From NCBI GenBank assembly GCA_024970065.1, contig CP103908.1, positions 1,426,001 through 1,490,000 of the forward strand: a stretch of DNA of 64,000 nucleotides, written 5' to 3'. The first letter of the stretch is position 1; each line of letters opens with the position of its first letter. Below the pieces are notes generated by a model. The model was given only the letters and a program-made list of their open reading frames with translations, was not told the DNA's origin and searched no databases. The stretch is from Pediococcus acidilactici (lineage in GTDB: Bacteria > Bacillota > Bacilli > Lactobacillales > Lactobacillaceae). The position numbers and the translations under genes are program-made. Shown here one piece after another: positions 1-8,628 of the stretch.

Positions 1-192
1 ACGGATGGTTGCGTAAGCATCTATCAAAATTGAATCTAAACTTGCCCCTTGCGCTAGTTTTTCCCTAAATATCGTAGTCTTTGCTTGTAATTGTTCATCT
101 GTTAGCTTTTGATATTCTTCGTCCAAAGCTAAAATCTTTTTAGTGATTTTCGAATACTTTCTAAGTCGAAAGTCATTAAAATCGAATCTCAT
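1..192 (-). CDS. secA: SecA-family preprotein translocase ATPase, N-terminus only (probably SecA2)
   Basis: The 64 visible codons begin MRFDFNDFRLRKYSKI and contain the SecA N-terminal pattern 'LTDEQLQAKT...FREKLAQGASLD'. SecA drives protein export through SecY. The rest, including the ATP-binding motifs, lies beyond the left edge. The start is the ATG at 192, preceded by AGAGG. The neighbours are not the hpf and prfB genes that usually flank housekeeping secA, and the N-terminus differs from the usual SecA1 opening. With a putative glycosyltransferase nearby, the accessory SecA2 that exports glycosylated adhesins is the likelier identity. The paralogue assignment is an inference. Confidence 0.75.
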   Translation of the reverse strand, partial: MRFDFNDFRLRKYSKITKKILALDEEYQKLTDEQLQAKTTIFREKLAQGASLDSILIDAYATIR

Positions 193-228
193 CTGTCTAC
201 CTCTATTCTTTATCGTACATACAATGTA

Positions 229-281
229 TCACACCAGGTTAATTTTTTACAGTCGGTATGTTACACCGCGTTAATTTTTTA
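229..281. repeat. Two direct repeats between secA and the small membrane gene
   Basis: Two 21-bp units (229-249 and 261-281) share ACACC(N2)GTTAATTTTTTA and match at 18 of 21 positions, with a 32-bp period. They sit in the divergent intergenic region, where operators or promoter boxes would be expected. A partial third copy, GTTACACCCTTAAC, occurs near 711, and CGCGTTAATT recurs at 1865-1874 upstream of the glycosyltransferase. A regulator-binding role is only a guess. Confidence 0.4.
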
Positions 282-366
282 TATTTTTACATAAAACTAT
301 TTACTTTTACGAAAAAAATTGTTTAAATAGCATCAAGGTAACTCACAGTTAAAGGAGGTTTTCATC

Positions 367-570
367 ATTAATAATTCATCTGATCGAAACAGTCATCTGC
401 TTGAAAAAGATATCGAAAAACGGGTGTCTTACGAGAAGGATATTCAGACTCCTCCACGTTCACAACATAAAAAGCGCGGTAGCGCACCAGAAAAATTCAT
501 TTCTATCATTTTCTTCTTAGTTGTTTTGAGTAATATGGTTTATATGGCCATAGCTTTTATAAAACATTAA
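367..570 (+). CDS. Small single-pass membrane protein with an apparent AUU start
   Basis: A 67-codon frame has a perfect ribosome binding site (AAAGGAGG, 351-358) but no ATG, GTG or TTG at the right distance. The in-frame codons at suitable spacing are ATC (364) and ATT (367), then Asn-Asn-Ser-Ser. The product has a charged hydrophilic N-terminal 40 residues and one C-terminal hydrophobic segment (about residues 44-65, FISIIFFLVVLSNMVYMAIA), so it looks like a tail-anchored protein. It faces secA divergently and ends at a terminator at 608-640. Accessory Sec loci often contain tiny Asp-type membrane proteins, but I see no sequence match. A mutated start codon (decayed gene) is the alternative. 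Confidence 0.55.
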   Translation: MNNSSDRNSHLLEKDIEKRVSYEKDIQTPPRSQHKKRGSAPEKFISIIFFLVVLSNMVYMAIAFIKH

Positions 571-607
571 TTATGTAAGTAAATGCCCTTTCGATATTTT
601 AGCTTGT

Positions 608-640
608 GGACCACCATTTCCGTTTGGTGGTCCCTTTTTA
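608..640 (+). terminator. Rho-independent terminator of the small membrane gene
   Basis: A perfect 8-bp stem GGACCACC / GGTGGTCC (608-615 with 626-633) is followed by CTTTTT, about 38 bp after the stop codon. Confidence 0.85.
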
Positions 641-1071
641 ATAAATATTGTTTTATAAATTGGCAAATGTTTTCATAAATTAACACACTTGATTTATATT
701 ACCCTTTAATGTTACACCCTTAACCAAGATTGTCTGTCTCAACATTTTTAAAAAATGACATAAATAAAAAACTCGTTTTTCCTGCTAACTAAATTTATTA
801 TCCTGGGACTAATTTTTTCCAAATAAAAAAGCCTTAAAATCATTGGCTACTGCACCCCTAATTTCAAAGCCATTCATTATACATCCCAATTACGCGATAT
901 GATTTATCGGTAATGTAAGGATACTATCTAATCTCAATTACTTATAGGACCAGCTTAGACCACTACGCAATCATACAAATTCACTCAACATGAAAGCATT
1001 CTTTTATTGAAATGCCAGTAGTCTTAACAGTAGCACCAATTAATTAGGACACATTTGTGCATATAGCAATT
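641..1071. other. AT-rich intergenic region without a recognised gene
   Basis: No credible reading frame, RNA gene or terminator is seen. It separates the plus-strand small gene from the end of the minus-strand glycosyltransferase. It could be decayed sequence, but no transposase remnant could be identified with confidence. Confidence 0.4.
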
Positions 1072-1806
1072 CTACTTATGTTTAAACCATGCACTACTAT
1101 GCTCTTGAAAGCCGTTAAAAATAGTACTTACCTTACGCCCATGGATTAGACGCGTGCTAAAATACCGGTATGCTACATAGTTAGAAATCAACATTTCAAA
1201 ATTTCCCACACTGTAAGAGTCATCCCCTTGTTTGACTCTTAATTCCGCGTCGGTAATTAATTTAACCATAATTCCTAAATATTCAATTAAGATGTCCCGC
1301 GTTCCTACCATTATCCCCAAATTTAAGATTGTTAAGTTATTATTTTCCCAAATAAAATCCTTCATATAAGTTGGAGCCGCGTTATCGATGATGATTGATG
1401 TATTAAAAAGTGACGTAGTTTCATCACCCATATATAAAATTCCATCTTGAACATCGTCAAATGGATAATTAAGCATGGTAACGTCTCCGGCATCAGTTAG
1501 CGCCGCTTTTTCAATCTCCGGATGGGCCTTTAAAAAATCGAATGCCATCAAAATCCGATAAAAATATAAAGTTAGATTTGGATAGTGTTCAAATAAATCA
1601 AGGTGAGTAATTGTTACACCGTCACCTACGTCGTCTCGGCTTGGCCCATTTGTTAATACGTAATAAGGAACCTTAAAATGCGCTAAAGAGTCCGTCTGTT
1701 TCTTTACCTTTTCAGCAATATCAATTTTACTATTATCTTTGTGATAAAGGATCTCATCCATATTGACGATAAATTCACTTATCACGACGTTTGGTTCAAC
1801 TTTCAT
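1072..1806 (-). CDS. Putative glycosyltransferase (GT-A-like)
   Basis: The 244-residue soluble protein has a Rossmann-like start (VVISEFIVNMDEILYH) and a central 'ALTDAGDVTMLNYPF' segment around residues 100-115 that resembles the metal- and sugar-nucleotide-binding Asp region of GT-A glycosyltransferases. No signal peptide or membrane segment is seen, so it should act in the cytoplasm. The ATG at 1806 has AGGGAG upstream. It stands alone, about 0.9 kb from a SecA gene that may be SecA2. Accessory Sec loci typically encode glycosyltransferases for the exported adhesin, so a role in adhesin or polysaccharide glycosylation is possible but inferred. Confidence 0.5.
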   Translation of the reverse strand: MKVEPNVVISEFIVNMDEILYHKDNSKIDIAEKVKKQTDSLAHFKVPYYVLTNGPSRDDVGDGVTITHLDLFEHYPNLTLYFYRILMAFDFLKAHPEIEKAALTDAGDVTMLNYPFDDVQDGILYMGDETTSLFNTSIIIDNAAPTYMKDFIWENNNLTILNLGIMVGTRDILIEYLGIMVKLITDAELRVKQGDDSYSVGNFEMLISNYVAYRYFSTRLIHGRKVSTIFNGFQEHSSAWFKHK

Positions 1807-1973
1807 GTAAAACTCCCTTATTTATACTTGGTCTTGGTAATTATACTAGACGTTAAAATTCCATCGCGTTAATTATAACCTCTATATAGTGGCTTGTCTA
1901 CGGTACCAGTAAGAAGCTCTTTTGCAAAATGCGATTCCCAAATTTTCTCTCCAACGGTGGTTTGTAGTTAAAT

Positions 1974-2011
1974 AAAACGGGCTTAGTTACCATGGTAACC
2001 AAACCCGTTTT
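1974..2011 (-). terminator. Terminator of the zinc-ribbon gene
   Basis: A long near-perfect inverted repeat (AAAACGGG...GGTTACC|GGTAACC...CCCGTTTT) lies just downstream of the minus-strand stop at 2056 and is followed by a T-rich stretch on that strand. Confidence 0.8.
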
Positions 2012-2055
2012 GTAGATGATAAAAGTTATTCTGTTATTTTGACAAGTTAACTCGT

Positions 2056-2703
2056 TTAGTTAGCTTGAGCTCCGCACTTGTTGCAGAACTTAGCTCCTTC
2101 AGCAAGTGGTGCGCCACAACTACCACAAAATGCGCTTGCTTGGGGAGCAGCATTATTTGCATCCCCACTTACAGCGTTAACAATTTGTTGTGTGTTTTGG
2201 GTTCCTTGTTGGATTGTGCGGTCTGTTTGTGCTCTCACGTTGCGGTCCGCTTGATATGTAGCTAATTTTTGGGTAATTTTTTCTTCTAATTCTTCGCTAT
2301 GATGTGCTTCGAAGAAAGGTAAGTCAATTGTCTTACTAATTCCGGAGCGTTCGTAGTTAAACGTGGTTCTAATCCCACTACCAATTAAAAGTACCCCAAC
2401 TAAAATTGCAATTAAAGCCGTAAAGAATGATGAACCCATGAAAGCTACTTCAACAGCCGCAATTAATAATCCTAAAAAGATTGAGCTCAACTTATATGAT
2501 TTTGATGTGTATACGTTAGTAATTCCTGAAAGTGGGGATGAGTCCTTTTGCTTCCCAGCAGGAATCAAACCAAAGAAAATCGTATTTGGCATATTTACCC
2601 GTAGGAAGGCGTCATCTATTGTAATACTCCCCTTTATCCAAAACGCCAATAAACTAACAGAAAACGCATCGCTATCGTTTTCAACAACTGCAGATTGTAC
2701 CAT
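2056..2703 (-). CDS. Membrane protein with C-terminal zinc ribbon
   Basis: The protein has 215 residues. The N-terminal ~65 residues look like a small beta domain, perhaps PH-like. Two adjacent hydrophobic segments follow (about 72-112, including IFLGLLIAAVEVAFM and LIAILVGVLLIGSGI), then a charged Gln-rich region. The C-terminus is a zinc ribbon with two CxxC pairs (CGSC and CNKC). Such ribbon-tailed membrane proteins are common in lactobacilli and lack an assigned function. The start is supported by TAGGAGG eight bases upstream. The gene is monocistronic, with a strong terminator after it. Confidence 0.7.
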   Translation of the reverse strand: MVQSAVVENDSDAFSVSLLAFWIKGSITIDDAFLRVNMPNTIFFGLIPAGKQKDSSPLSGITNVYTSKSYKLSSIFLGLLIAAVEVAFMGSSFFTALIAILVGVLLIGSGIRTTFNYERSGISKTIDLPFFEAHHSEELEEKITQKLATYQADRNVRAQTDRTIQQGTQNTQQIVNAVSGDANNAAPQASAFCGSCGAPLAEGAKFCNKCGAQAN

Positions 2704-2822
2704 TATTATTCCTCCTAAATTAACAGTTATAACAATTATATATTCATATAAGACGCTTTGTAAACCTCTTTCCTAAAAAAGCGCGGTTTAAAATCTAGTT
2801 TTTCCCGATTGCTAACCAAAAA

Positions 2823-2854
2823 AAGCTAGGAAAGTTGCTTAACCTTCCTAGCTT
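2823..2854 (-). terminator. Terminator of the TauE/DUF1634 pair
   Basis: The inverted repeat AAGCTAGGAA / TTCCTAGCTT lies 14 bp past the DUF1634 stop and is followed on the minus strand by a T-run. The same stem sequence recurs at 38012-38038. Confidence 0.85.
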
Positions 2855-2867
2855 CTTTAGTTACTAA

Positions 2868-3230
2868 CTATCCTTGATATCCAATTGTCATTCCGATAAT
2901 TAAGATGACCAAAACAATTGTCGTGATGGTTACGTATAGTCGATCGCCTTCCTTAGCAAAGGCGTAAATCGACACCACTACCCGTAAAACTGGCGTCAGG
3001 ATCAATAAAAAGATCCCTAACATTAACACTGCATAAGGTCTTAATTGCGTTACCCCATGAAAAATTATTCCTAACCGGGTGGGTAGGGCTCCCGTATAAC
3101 CTGAGCCATTTTTTACCAACCATAGGCCAATTCCAAGGATGATCACTGCTGCAGAGATATAAACCCCAACTTGCAAAATTCGGCCAATCAATAATTCGAC
3201 GTGATTCATTTCCTTTTGTTTAGCATTCAT
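2868..3230 (-). CDS. DUF1634 family membrane protein
   Basis: The protein has 120 residues with three predicted membrane helices (about 15-38, 63-87 and 98-118), which is the usual size and shape of DUF1634. This family is almost always encoded directly after a TauE/SafE permease, as here: the upstream stop TAG and this ATG are adjacent. It is presumably an accessory subunit of that permease in the cytoplasmic membrane. The transported compound is unknown. Confidence 0.8.
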   Translation of the reverse strand: MNAKQKEMNHVELLIGRILQVGVYISAAVIILGIGLWLVKNGSGYTGALPTRLGIIFHGVTQLRPYAVLMLGIFLLILTPVLRVVVSIYAFAKEGDRLYVTITTIVLVILIIGMTIGYQG

Positions 3231-4076
3231 CTAGAAGTTCACCCCAAATCCTTTTAAAACCATTTGTAAGCCCATGTACAGCAACACGGGGATGAAGATT
3301 AAGCGAATCCAACGGGGACGGAGGTGTTGCATGATTCGGCTCCCTAATTGGGCCCCAAATAAAATTCCGATTGCTAAGGGACCCGCAATGTCAGCATGAA
3401 TCGAACCATTAAAGAAGTATACCATTGCACTGGCTGCCGCGGTTACCCCCATCATTAAGTTGCTGGTTGCACTAGAAGGTTTCAACGGCATCTTCATAAT
3501 GTTATCCATTGCCATCACCTTGAAAGCCCCGCTTCCAATTCCTAAAAGTCCGCTGGCTAAGCCTGCACCAAACATCACCGCTGAGCCTCCCGGAACGTTT
3601 TCCACTTGGTAGTCAATTTGCTTTTGCAAAGCTTTATCATAATAACTACCACTAAGGTTAAGTCGGTTAGCTAACCGATCATTTTTGGCGCTGCCCTCTT
3701 CGCTACCACCTTGTCGTAATTTTCGGTACATGTTCCAACTGGAAAAAACTAAAAATGATCCAAAGAGTACGTAAAGAACCGTAGAATTGAAAATCCCAGT
3801 CATAATGGCCCCTACAATCGCTCCAACCGTGGTTGCAATTTCCAAAAACATGGCCACCCGTAAGTTAAGCATCTCGTCCTTTAGGTAGGCAATCGTAGCC
3901 CCCGAACTAGTTGCAATAACGGCGATAATACTTGCCCCAATCGCGTATTTTATATCTAACCCCATCCCAATCGTTAGGACCGGCGTGATGATCATTCCCC
4001 CGCCAATCCCGAGGATGGCACCGAACACTCCGGCTAGTAAACCGACCAGCAATAAAATGATTAAGTGACTTGCCAT
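3231..4076 (-). CDS. TauE/SafE family sulfite/sulfonate exporter-like permease
   Basis: About 281 residues with some eight membrane helices and the family's glycine-rich repeats 'LAGVFGAILGIGGGMIITP' near the N-terminus and 'GLASGLLGIGSGAFKV' in the second half. The ATG at 4076 is preferred because AGGAG lies upstream and the protein then begins directly with the first helix; the longer frame from 4127 adds an unsupported hydrophilic lead. TauE/SafE proteins move sulfite, sulfoacetate or related organic anions. The substrate here is not evident. It is translationally coupled to the DUF1634 gene. Confidence 0.85.
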   Translation of the reverse strand: MASHLIILLLVGLLAGVFGAILGIGGGMIITPVLTIGMGLDIKYAIGASIIAVIATSSGATIAYLKDEMLNLRVAMFLEIATTVGAIVGAIMTGIFNSTVLYVLFGSFLVFSSWNMYRKLRQGGSEEGSAKNDRLANRLNLSGSYYDKALQKQIDYQVENVPGGSAVMFGAGLASGLLGIGSGAFKVMAMDNIMKMPLKPSSATSNLMMGVTAAASAMVYFFNGSIHADIAGPLAIGILFGAQLGSRIMQHLRPRWIRLIFIPVLLYMGLQMVLKGFGVNF

Positions 4077-4149
4077 AAACTCTAACTCTCCTTCTGCTTG
4101 TTTGAAATTCTTAAAAATACTAACCATTCTTAATTAGTATTTTAGTCTA

Positions 4150-4185
4150 AAAAACAAGAAAGGTTGGGAAAAAATTTCCCAACCT
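4150..4185 (-). terminator. Terminator after the LTA synthase gene
   Basis: A perfect 11-bp stem AGGTTGGGAAA / TTTCCCAACCT is followed by a T-rich run on the minus strand, between ltaS and the TauE gene. Confidence 0.85.
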
Positions 4186-4241
4186 CTACATGTTAATACT
4201 TAATTCTGTTTGGGCTAAGCATGTCCCTAAATTGTTAAAGC

Positions 4242-6410
4242 TTATTTATCTTTGTCTTGGGTAGTAGCATCGTCAGAGTGATGTTCCGATTCGCTGCCTT
4301 CCCCTGAACTACTGCTTGATGAACTTGAACTAGCCGCCTTATCGGCATTTTCTGGAAGTTCTGGTGCATCGGTTACGTAATCGTCAACCGTGGACCGACC
4401 ATGATTTTGTTCAAGCAGACTAGTTTTGGACTTTTGAGCCTTTTTCAAATTCTTAAGTGCGCTCTTCTTTGTGTAACTATAGTCCGACTTATTGACCTTC
4501 TTGAACCAATCTAAGTCCGCAAATCGTAGTAAATCGCCATTGATGATTCGATCGGAATAATTCAACTCATCATTAACGTACTGTTGAATTTGTTTAACTT
4601 CACGTTTTTGCTTAGCCGTTTCGTCGGTAATTTGTTCACCGCTGGCCGTGTAATACAGGTCCCCGCCGTACTTGGTATATTTCTTAGAAACAAAATCGCC
4701 ATTACGGAAGGCCACGATTTGGTTGTACTGCTTAGAATTAATGTCGTGTCCAAATTGGTAAGCCCCCGGCGTATCAATTCCTAAGAGGTTCAATAGGGTC
4801 GGCATTACGTCAATTTCACCACTGTAGTTGTGGTTAACGCCACCTTTCAGACCCGGAGCGTGAATCATAAACGGTACCTTTTGGAACATCGCCAAATCAT
4901 AGTTAGTGACCCCTTTTAACCCTAAAATCTTGGCAATTGCGGGTTTATGGTTGTTCGAAATTCCGTAATGGTCCCCGTACATCATGATTAAACTCTTATC
5001 GTAGAGCCCGGTCTTCTTCAAGTAACTGATTAGCTCTCCAACCGCTTGGTCAAGGTAATGGGCTGTTTGCACATACGGGTCGACGGTTGAATCTCCGGTT
5101 TCCCACGGATCAATAGAAACGTTTTTCTTTTCGATTCCGTACGGATAGTGGTTAGAAACCGTGATTAATTTTGCGTAGAACGGCTGTGGAAGTTCTTCAA
5201 GGAATTTCGCGGACTGTTGTAAGAACAACTTATCCTTCATTCCGTATCCACTTACGTAATCCTTCTTCAACGAGTAGTATTGCTTACTGAAGAAGTACTG
5301 GTAACCAAATGATTTATAAGCGTTATCCCGGTTCCAGAAACTAGCTACGTCCCCATGAAAGGCAGCGGTCGTGTAGCCGTGCTGATCCATAATTGCAGGC
5401 ATGGACTGGAAGGTGTTGGTAGTACCATCCGTAACCATCGCTGATCCTTCAGGTAATCCAAACAACGAATTTTCTAACATCATCTCGGCGTCGGCCGTCT
5501 TTCCTTGTCCAACTTGGTTAAAGAAGTTGTCATAAGCTAGCGTGTTCTTGTCATTGTAAAACTTATTGATGTTAGGGGTAATTTCCTTTCCCTTCCACTT
5601 TTGGTTAATGACAAACTGTTGCAAACTTTCCAAGTGAATAATAATTACGTTCTTACCCTTAGCCACACCCTTATATTCGATGTTAGCTGGAACGTTATTT
5701 TTCTTTAAAAATTCATTAATTGGTTTTAATTGGGAACTTTTAGCTTCTTTTTTCTTATTGCTATTTTGAACGGTCTTAACCCCGTCATATAGCGTAAAGC
5801 TTTGTAGTCCCAAATATTTAACAATGTAGTTATTATCAAACGTCCGAGTCAGGAGACCGGAACGGTTTGAATAAGCAAGGGCCAAGTTAGCAGCTAGCAC
5901 CCCAATTGACAGGATGGTGACTGCTAACGAGTTAACCAACTTAAAGCGTTGCTGATCAATTTTGGCAAAGCCAAACGCTAAAATGGCAATCACAAAGATT
6001 ACGTCAACAAATACCAAAAAGTCGGTCGGCCGCAGGATTCCCATCAAACTTTTTCCCAAGTTATCTGATGCGGCACCCGACCCCTTAATTAAGTTAAAGG
6101 TGATAAAATCTGAAAACTCTCGGTAGTACAAAATGTTAGCAAATAGCCAGGTTGACAAGATTGCATCCATTACAATCATGTACCAGTAGGCCCATTTGCC
6201 CCGGATATATAATCCAATTCCAAATAATAGAATGGCAAAGCCAAGGGGGCTGATGGCTAAAATTAATTCCTGCATCCCACCTTGAACACCTAACGTAAAT
6301 TTAGTTTGGTACGCAATGTATGATTTCAGCCAAAACAGCCCGGTAATCAACATAAAGAACCCAAACTTAGTGTTCAATCCCTGGCGAAACTTACCCCATA
6401 AACGATTCAT
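4242..6410 (-). CDS. ltaS: LTA synthase family protein (polyglycerolphosphate polymerase)
   Basis: The product has 722 residues. An N-terminal membrane domain with about five helices (residues 14-190) is followed by an extracellular sulfatase-fold domain (about 250-600). Metal and catalytic elements are visible: 'IIHLES', 'GQGKTADAE' with the nucleophilic Thr, and 'MMYGDHYG'. The enzyme transfers glycerol phosphate from phosphatidylglycerol to build lipoteichoic acid outside the membrane. The C-terminus carries a Ser-rich, acidic tail of about 35 residues. The start at 6410 has GGAGG nine bases upstream; the in-frame ATG at 6428 has none. The tagD gene, which makes CDP-glycerol, lies nearby. 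Confidence 0.9.
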   Translation of the reverse strand: MNRLWGKFRQGLNTKFGFFMLITGLFWLKSYIAYQTKFTLGVQGGMQELILAISPLGFAILLFGIGLYIRGKWAYWYMIVMDAILSTWLFANILYYREFSDFITFNLIKGSGAASDNLGKSLMGILRPTDFLVFVDVIFVIAILAFGFAKIDQQRFKLVNSLAVTILSIGVLAANLALAYSNRSGLLTRTFDNNYIVKYLGLQSFTLYDGVKTVQNSNKKKEAKSSQLKPINEFLKKNNVPANIEYKGVAKGKNVIIIHLESLQQFVINQKWKGKEITPNINKFYNDKNTLAYDNFFNQVGQGKTADAEMMLENSLFGLPEGSAMVTDGTTNTFQSMPAIMDQHGYTTAAFHGDVASFWNRDNAYKSFGYQYFFSKQYYSLKKDYVSGYGMKDKLFLQQSAKFLEELPQPFYAKLITVSNHYPYGIEKKNVSIDPWETGDSTVDPYVQTAHYLDQAVGELISYLKKTGLYDKSLIMMYGDHYGISNNHKPAIAKILGLKGVTNYDLAMFQKVPFMIHAPGLKGGVNHNYSGEIDVMPTLLNLLGIDTPGAYQFGHDINSKQYNQIVAFRNGDFVSKKYTKYGGDLYYTASGEQITDETAKQKREVKQIQQYVNDELNYSDRIINGDLLRFADLDWFKKVNKSDYSYTKKSALKNLKKAQKSKTSLLEQNHGRSTVDDYVTDAPELPENADKAASSSSSSSSSGEGSESEHHSDDATTQDKDK

Positions 6411-6513
6411 GCTATCGTTCCTCCACATGATATTTCTTAAATAACTTATCCATTATAGCCCATAATTTACTTAATTGGCCGCTTGAATCGGTTACTTTAG
6501 AAAGTTTTATTTT

Positions 6514-8082
6514 TTAAAGTTTTGCGGTGAGTTCTACGTCAGGATACTTACCTTTGAACCAACGTTCCGCGAATTGATTTTCGAATAGGAAGAGCGGTTG
6601 TCCAGCACGGTCCTTCACCAACAAATTCCGGGAAGACGACATTTTTTCGTCCAACTGTTCCGGGTTGATCCAACGGGCAATTTTCTTGCCCATTGGCTGC
6701 ATTACCACTTCCGAATTATATTCGTTTTGCATCCGGAATTGGAACACTTCGAATTGCAATTGTCCCACGGCACCGAGGATGTAATCCCCCGTAGTGTAGT
6801 TAGTGTATAACTGTACTGCACCTTCTTGGACTAACTGTTGAATTCCTTTATGGAAGGACTTTTGCTTCATCACGTTCTTTGCAGAAACGCCCATGAACAA
6901 TTCGGGGGTAAATTGTGGCAACTTTTCAAATTGCACCGGGTGTTTACCGGCGTAAATCGTATCCCCAATCTGGAAGTTACCCGTGTCGTACAAACCAATA
7001 ATATCTCCAGCAACCGCACGTTCAACATTTTCCCGCGCGTCCGCCATAAATTGAGTTGAATTGGAAAGCCGCAACGTCTTACCAGTCCGTTTTAAAGTAA
7101 CGTCCATTCCCCGGTCAAATTCTCCGGAACAGATTCGCAAGAAAGCGATCCGGTCCCGGTGGTTAGGGTTCATGTTCGCCTGGATTTTAAAGACAAATCC
7201 TGAAAACTCTTCGTCAGTTGGTTGAATTTGTTCTCCTTCGGCGACTTTATGTGCGGACGGTGCCGGAGCAAATTGTAAATACGCATCTAAGAAAGTCTTT
7301 ACCCCAAAGTTAGTTAGCGCTGAACCGAAGAAAACCGGTGTCAATTCACCCTTGGCAATCTTAGCTTCGTCGAACTGGTTCCCCGCTTCCTTCATCAAAT
7401 CGACTTCCATCATCGCGTCTTGGAAGACACTTTCTTCTTCAATGGGATTAGGTTCTTTTAATTCTCCGTTACTATCAAGCGCTAAATATTCGGGCTCGTC
7501 AGTATGTAATTCGATTCGGTTATTGTAAATGTCATACAAGCCTGCCAAACCTTTTCCCATCCCAATTGGCCAATTCATTGGGTAAGCGTCAATTTCCAGA
7601 ACTTCTTCTAGTTCATTTACTAGGTCGAGAGGCTCGCGTCCATCCCGATCCAACTTGTTCATAAAGGTAAAGATCGGAATCCCGCGCATTTTACAAATTT
7701 GGAACAACTTTTTAGTTTGGGGCTCAATCCCCTTCGCGGAATCGATCACCATCACCGCGGAATCCACGGCCATTAAGGTTCGGTAAGTATCTTCCGAAAA
7801 ATCCTCATGTCCGGGAGTGTCCAAGATGTTGATCCGTTTTCCTGCATAGTCAAACTGCATCACCGAACTAGTTACGGAGATTCCCCGCTTCTTTTCAATT
7901 TCCATCCAGTCTGACTTAGCGTAGTTCCCGGTTTTCCGAGCTTTAACCGTTCCGGCTTCCCGCACTACGCCCCCAAACAATAGTAGTTGTTCGGTAATGG
8001 TAGTTTTCCCCGCATCCGGGTGAGAAATAATTGCAAAAGTGCGTCGTTTATCGACCGCCGCTTTTAATTCTGCCTGGTTCAT
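6514..8082 (-). CDS. prfC: Peptide chain release factor 3
   Basis: The product has 522 residues, the normal RF3 length. G-domain motifs are clear: HPDAGKTT (residues 21-28), DTPGHEDF and NKLDRDGRE, followed by translation-factor beta-barrel domains. RF3 is a GTPase that recycles RF1/RF2 from the ribosome. The start at 8082 is supported by AAAGGAAC upstream. The longer frame to 8121 would run through the terminator of tagD and is rejected. It appears monocistronic. Confidence 0.95.
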   Translation of the reverse strand: MNQAELKAAVDKRRTFAIISHPDAGKTTITEQLLLFGGVVREAGTVKARKTGNYAKSDWMEIEKKRGISVTSSVMQFDYAGKRINILDTPGHEDFSEDTYRTLMAVDSAVMVIDSAKGIEPQTKKLFQICKMRGIPIFTFMNKLDRDGREPLDLVNELEEVLEIDAYPMNWPIGMGKGLAGLYDIYNNRIELHTDEPEYLALDSNGELKEPNPIEEESVFQDAMMEVDLMKEAGNQFDEAKIAKGELTPVFFGSALTNFGVKTFLDAYLQFAPAPSAHKVAEGEQIQPTDEEFSGFVFKIQANMNPNHRDRIAFLRICSGEFDRGMDVTLKRTGKTLRLSNSTQFMADARENVERAVAGDIIGLYDTGNFQIGDTIYAGKHPVQFEKLPQFTPELFMGVSAKNVMKQKSFHKGIQQLVQEGAVQLYTNYTTGDYILGAVGQLQFEVFQFRMQNEYNSEVVMQPMGKKIARWINPEQLDEKMSSSRNLLVKDRAGQPLFLFENQFAERWFKGKYPDVELTAKL

Positions 8083-8100
8083 ATTCGTTCCTTTCCCTCT

Positions 8101-8138
8101 AAAAAATAAGATTGGAATCATTTTGATATCCCAATCTT
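8101..8138 (-). terminator. Terminator of tagD
   Basis: The inverted repeat AAGATTGG / CCAATCTT (8108-8115 with 8131-8138) is followed by TTATTTTTT on the minus strand, 11 bp after the tagD stop. Confidence 0.85.
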
Positions 8139-8148
8139 AACTGTTGTC

Positions 8149-8553
8149 TTAATCTTTTTTATAATCACCAAGACCTAAATCACGCTTGATTTTAGTTGTC
8201 GAGATTCCTTCGGTCCGTGGTAAATAAATAACTTTACAGTAATCCTTGAGAAAATCAAATTGACCCTTCCAGTCGTCGCCCATTACGAAAATATCAATAT
8301 CATTTTCCTTAACGTCATTTATCTTTTGATCCCATCCGCGCTCTGGAATCACTTCGTCAACATATTTAATCGCTTCTAAAATGTACTTTCGGTCTTCGTA
8401 CGGGGTGTAAGCTTTCTTCCCCTTAACTGCATTAAACTCATCCGTTGATAAACATACTGTCAAATGGTCGCCTAATTCACGTGCCCGCTTTAACAACCGG
8501 ACGTGCCCTTTATGCAACAGGTCGAAAGTCCCGTAAGTAATTACTTTTGTCAA
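8149..8553 (-). CDS. tagD: Glycerol-3-phosphate cytidylyltransferase
   Basis: The protein has 134 residues. It has the nucleotidyltransferase motif GTFDLLHKGH (the HxGH signature at residues 14-17) and the C-terminal RTEGISTTKI motif. It makes CDP-glycerol from CTP and glycerol 3-phosphate, the precursor for wall teichoic acid poly(glycerol phosphate). The start is a TTG at 8553 with AAGGAG nine bases upstream. It has its own terminator. Confidence 0.93.
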   Translation of the reverse strand: MTKVITYGTFDLLHKGHVRLLKRARELGDHLTVCLSTDEFNAVKGKKAYTPYEDRKYILEAIKYVDEVIPERGWDQKINDVKENDIDIFVMGDDWKGQFDFLKDYCKVIYLPRTEGISTTKIKRDLGLGDYKKD

Positions 8554-8628
8554 GATTTTTTTCTCCTTGAAATAATTTATCTAACTCTGTAGATATTACC
8601 ATATTAATAGCAAACTACCAAATTTAGC

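Noticed and set aside
8083..8121. Upstream start for RF3
   Set aside because: The extension overlaps the tagD terminator and has no ribosome binding site; the standard RF3 N-terminus begins at 8082.
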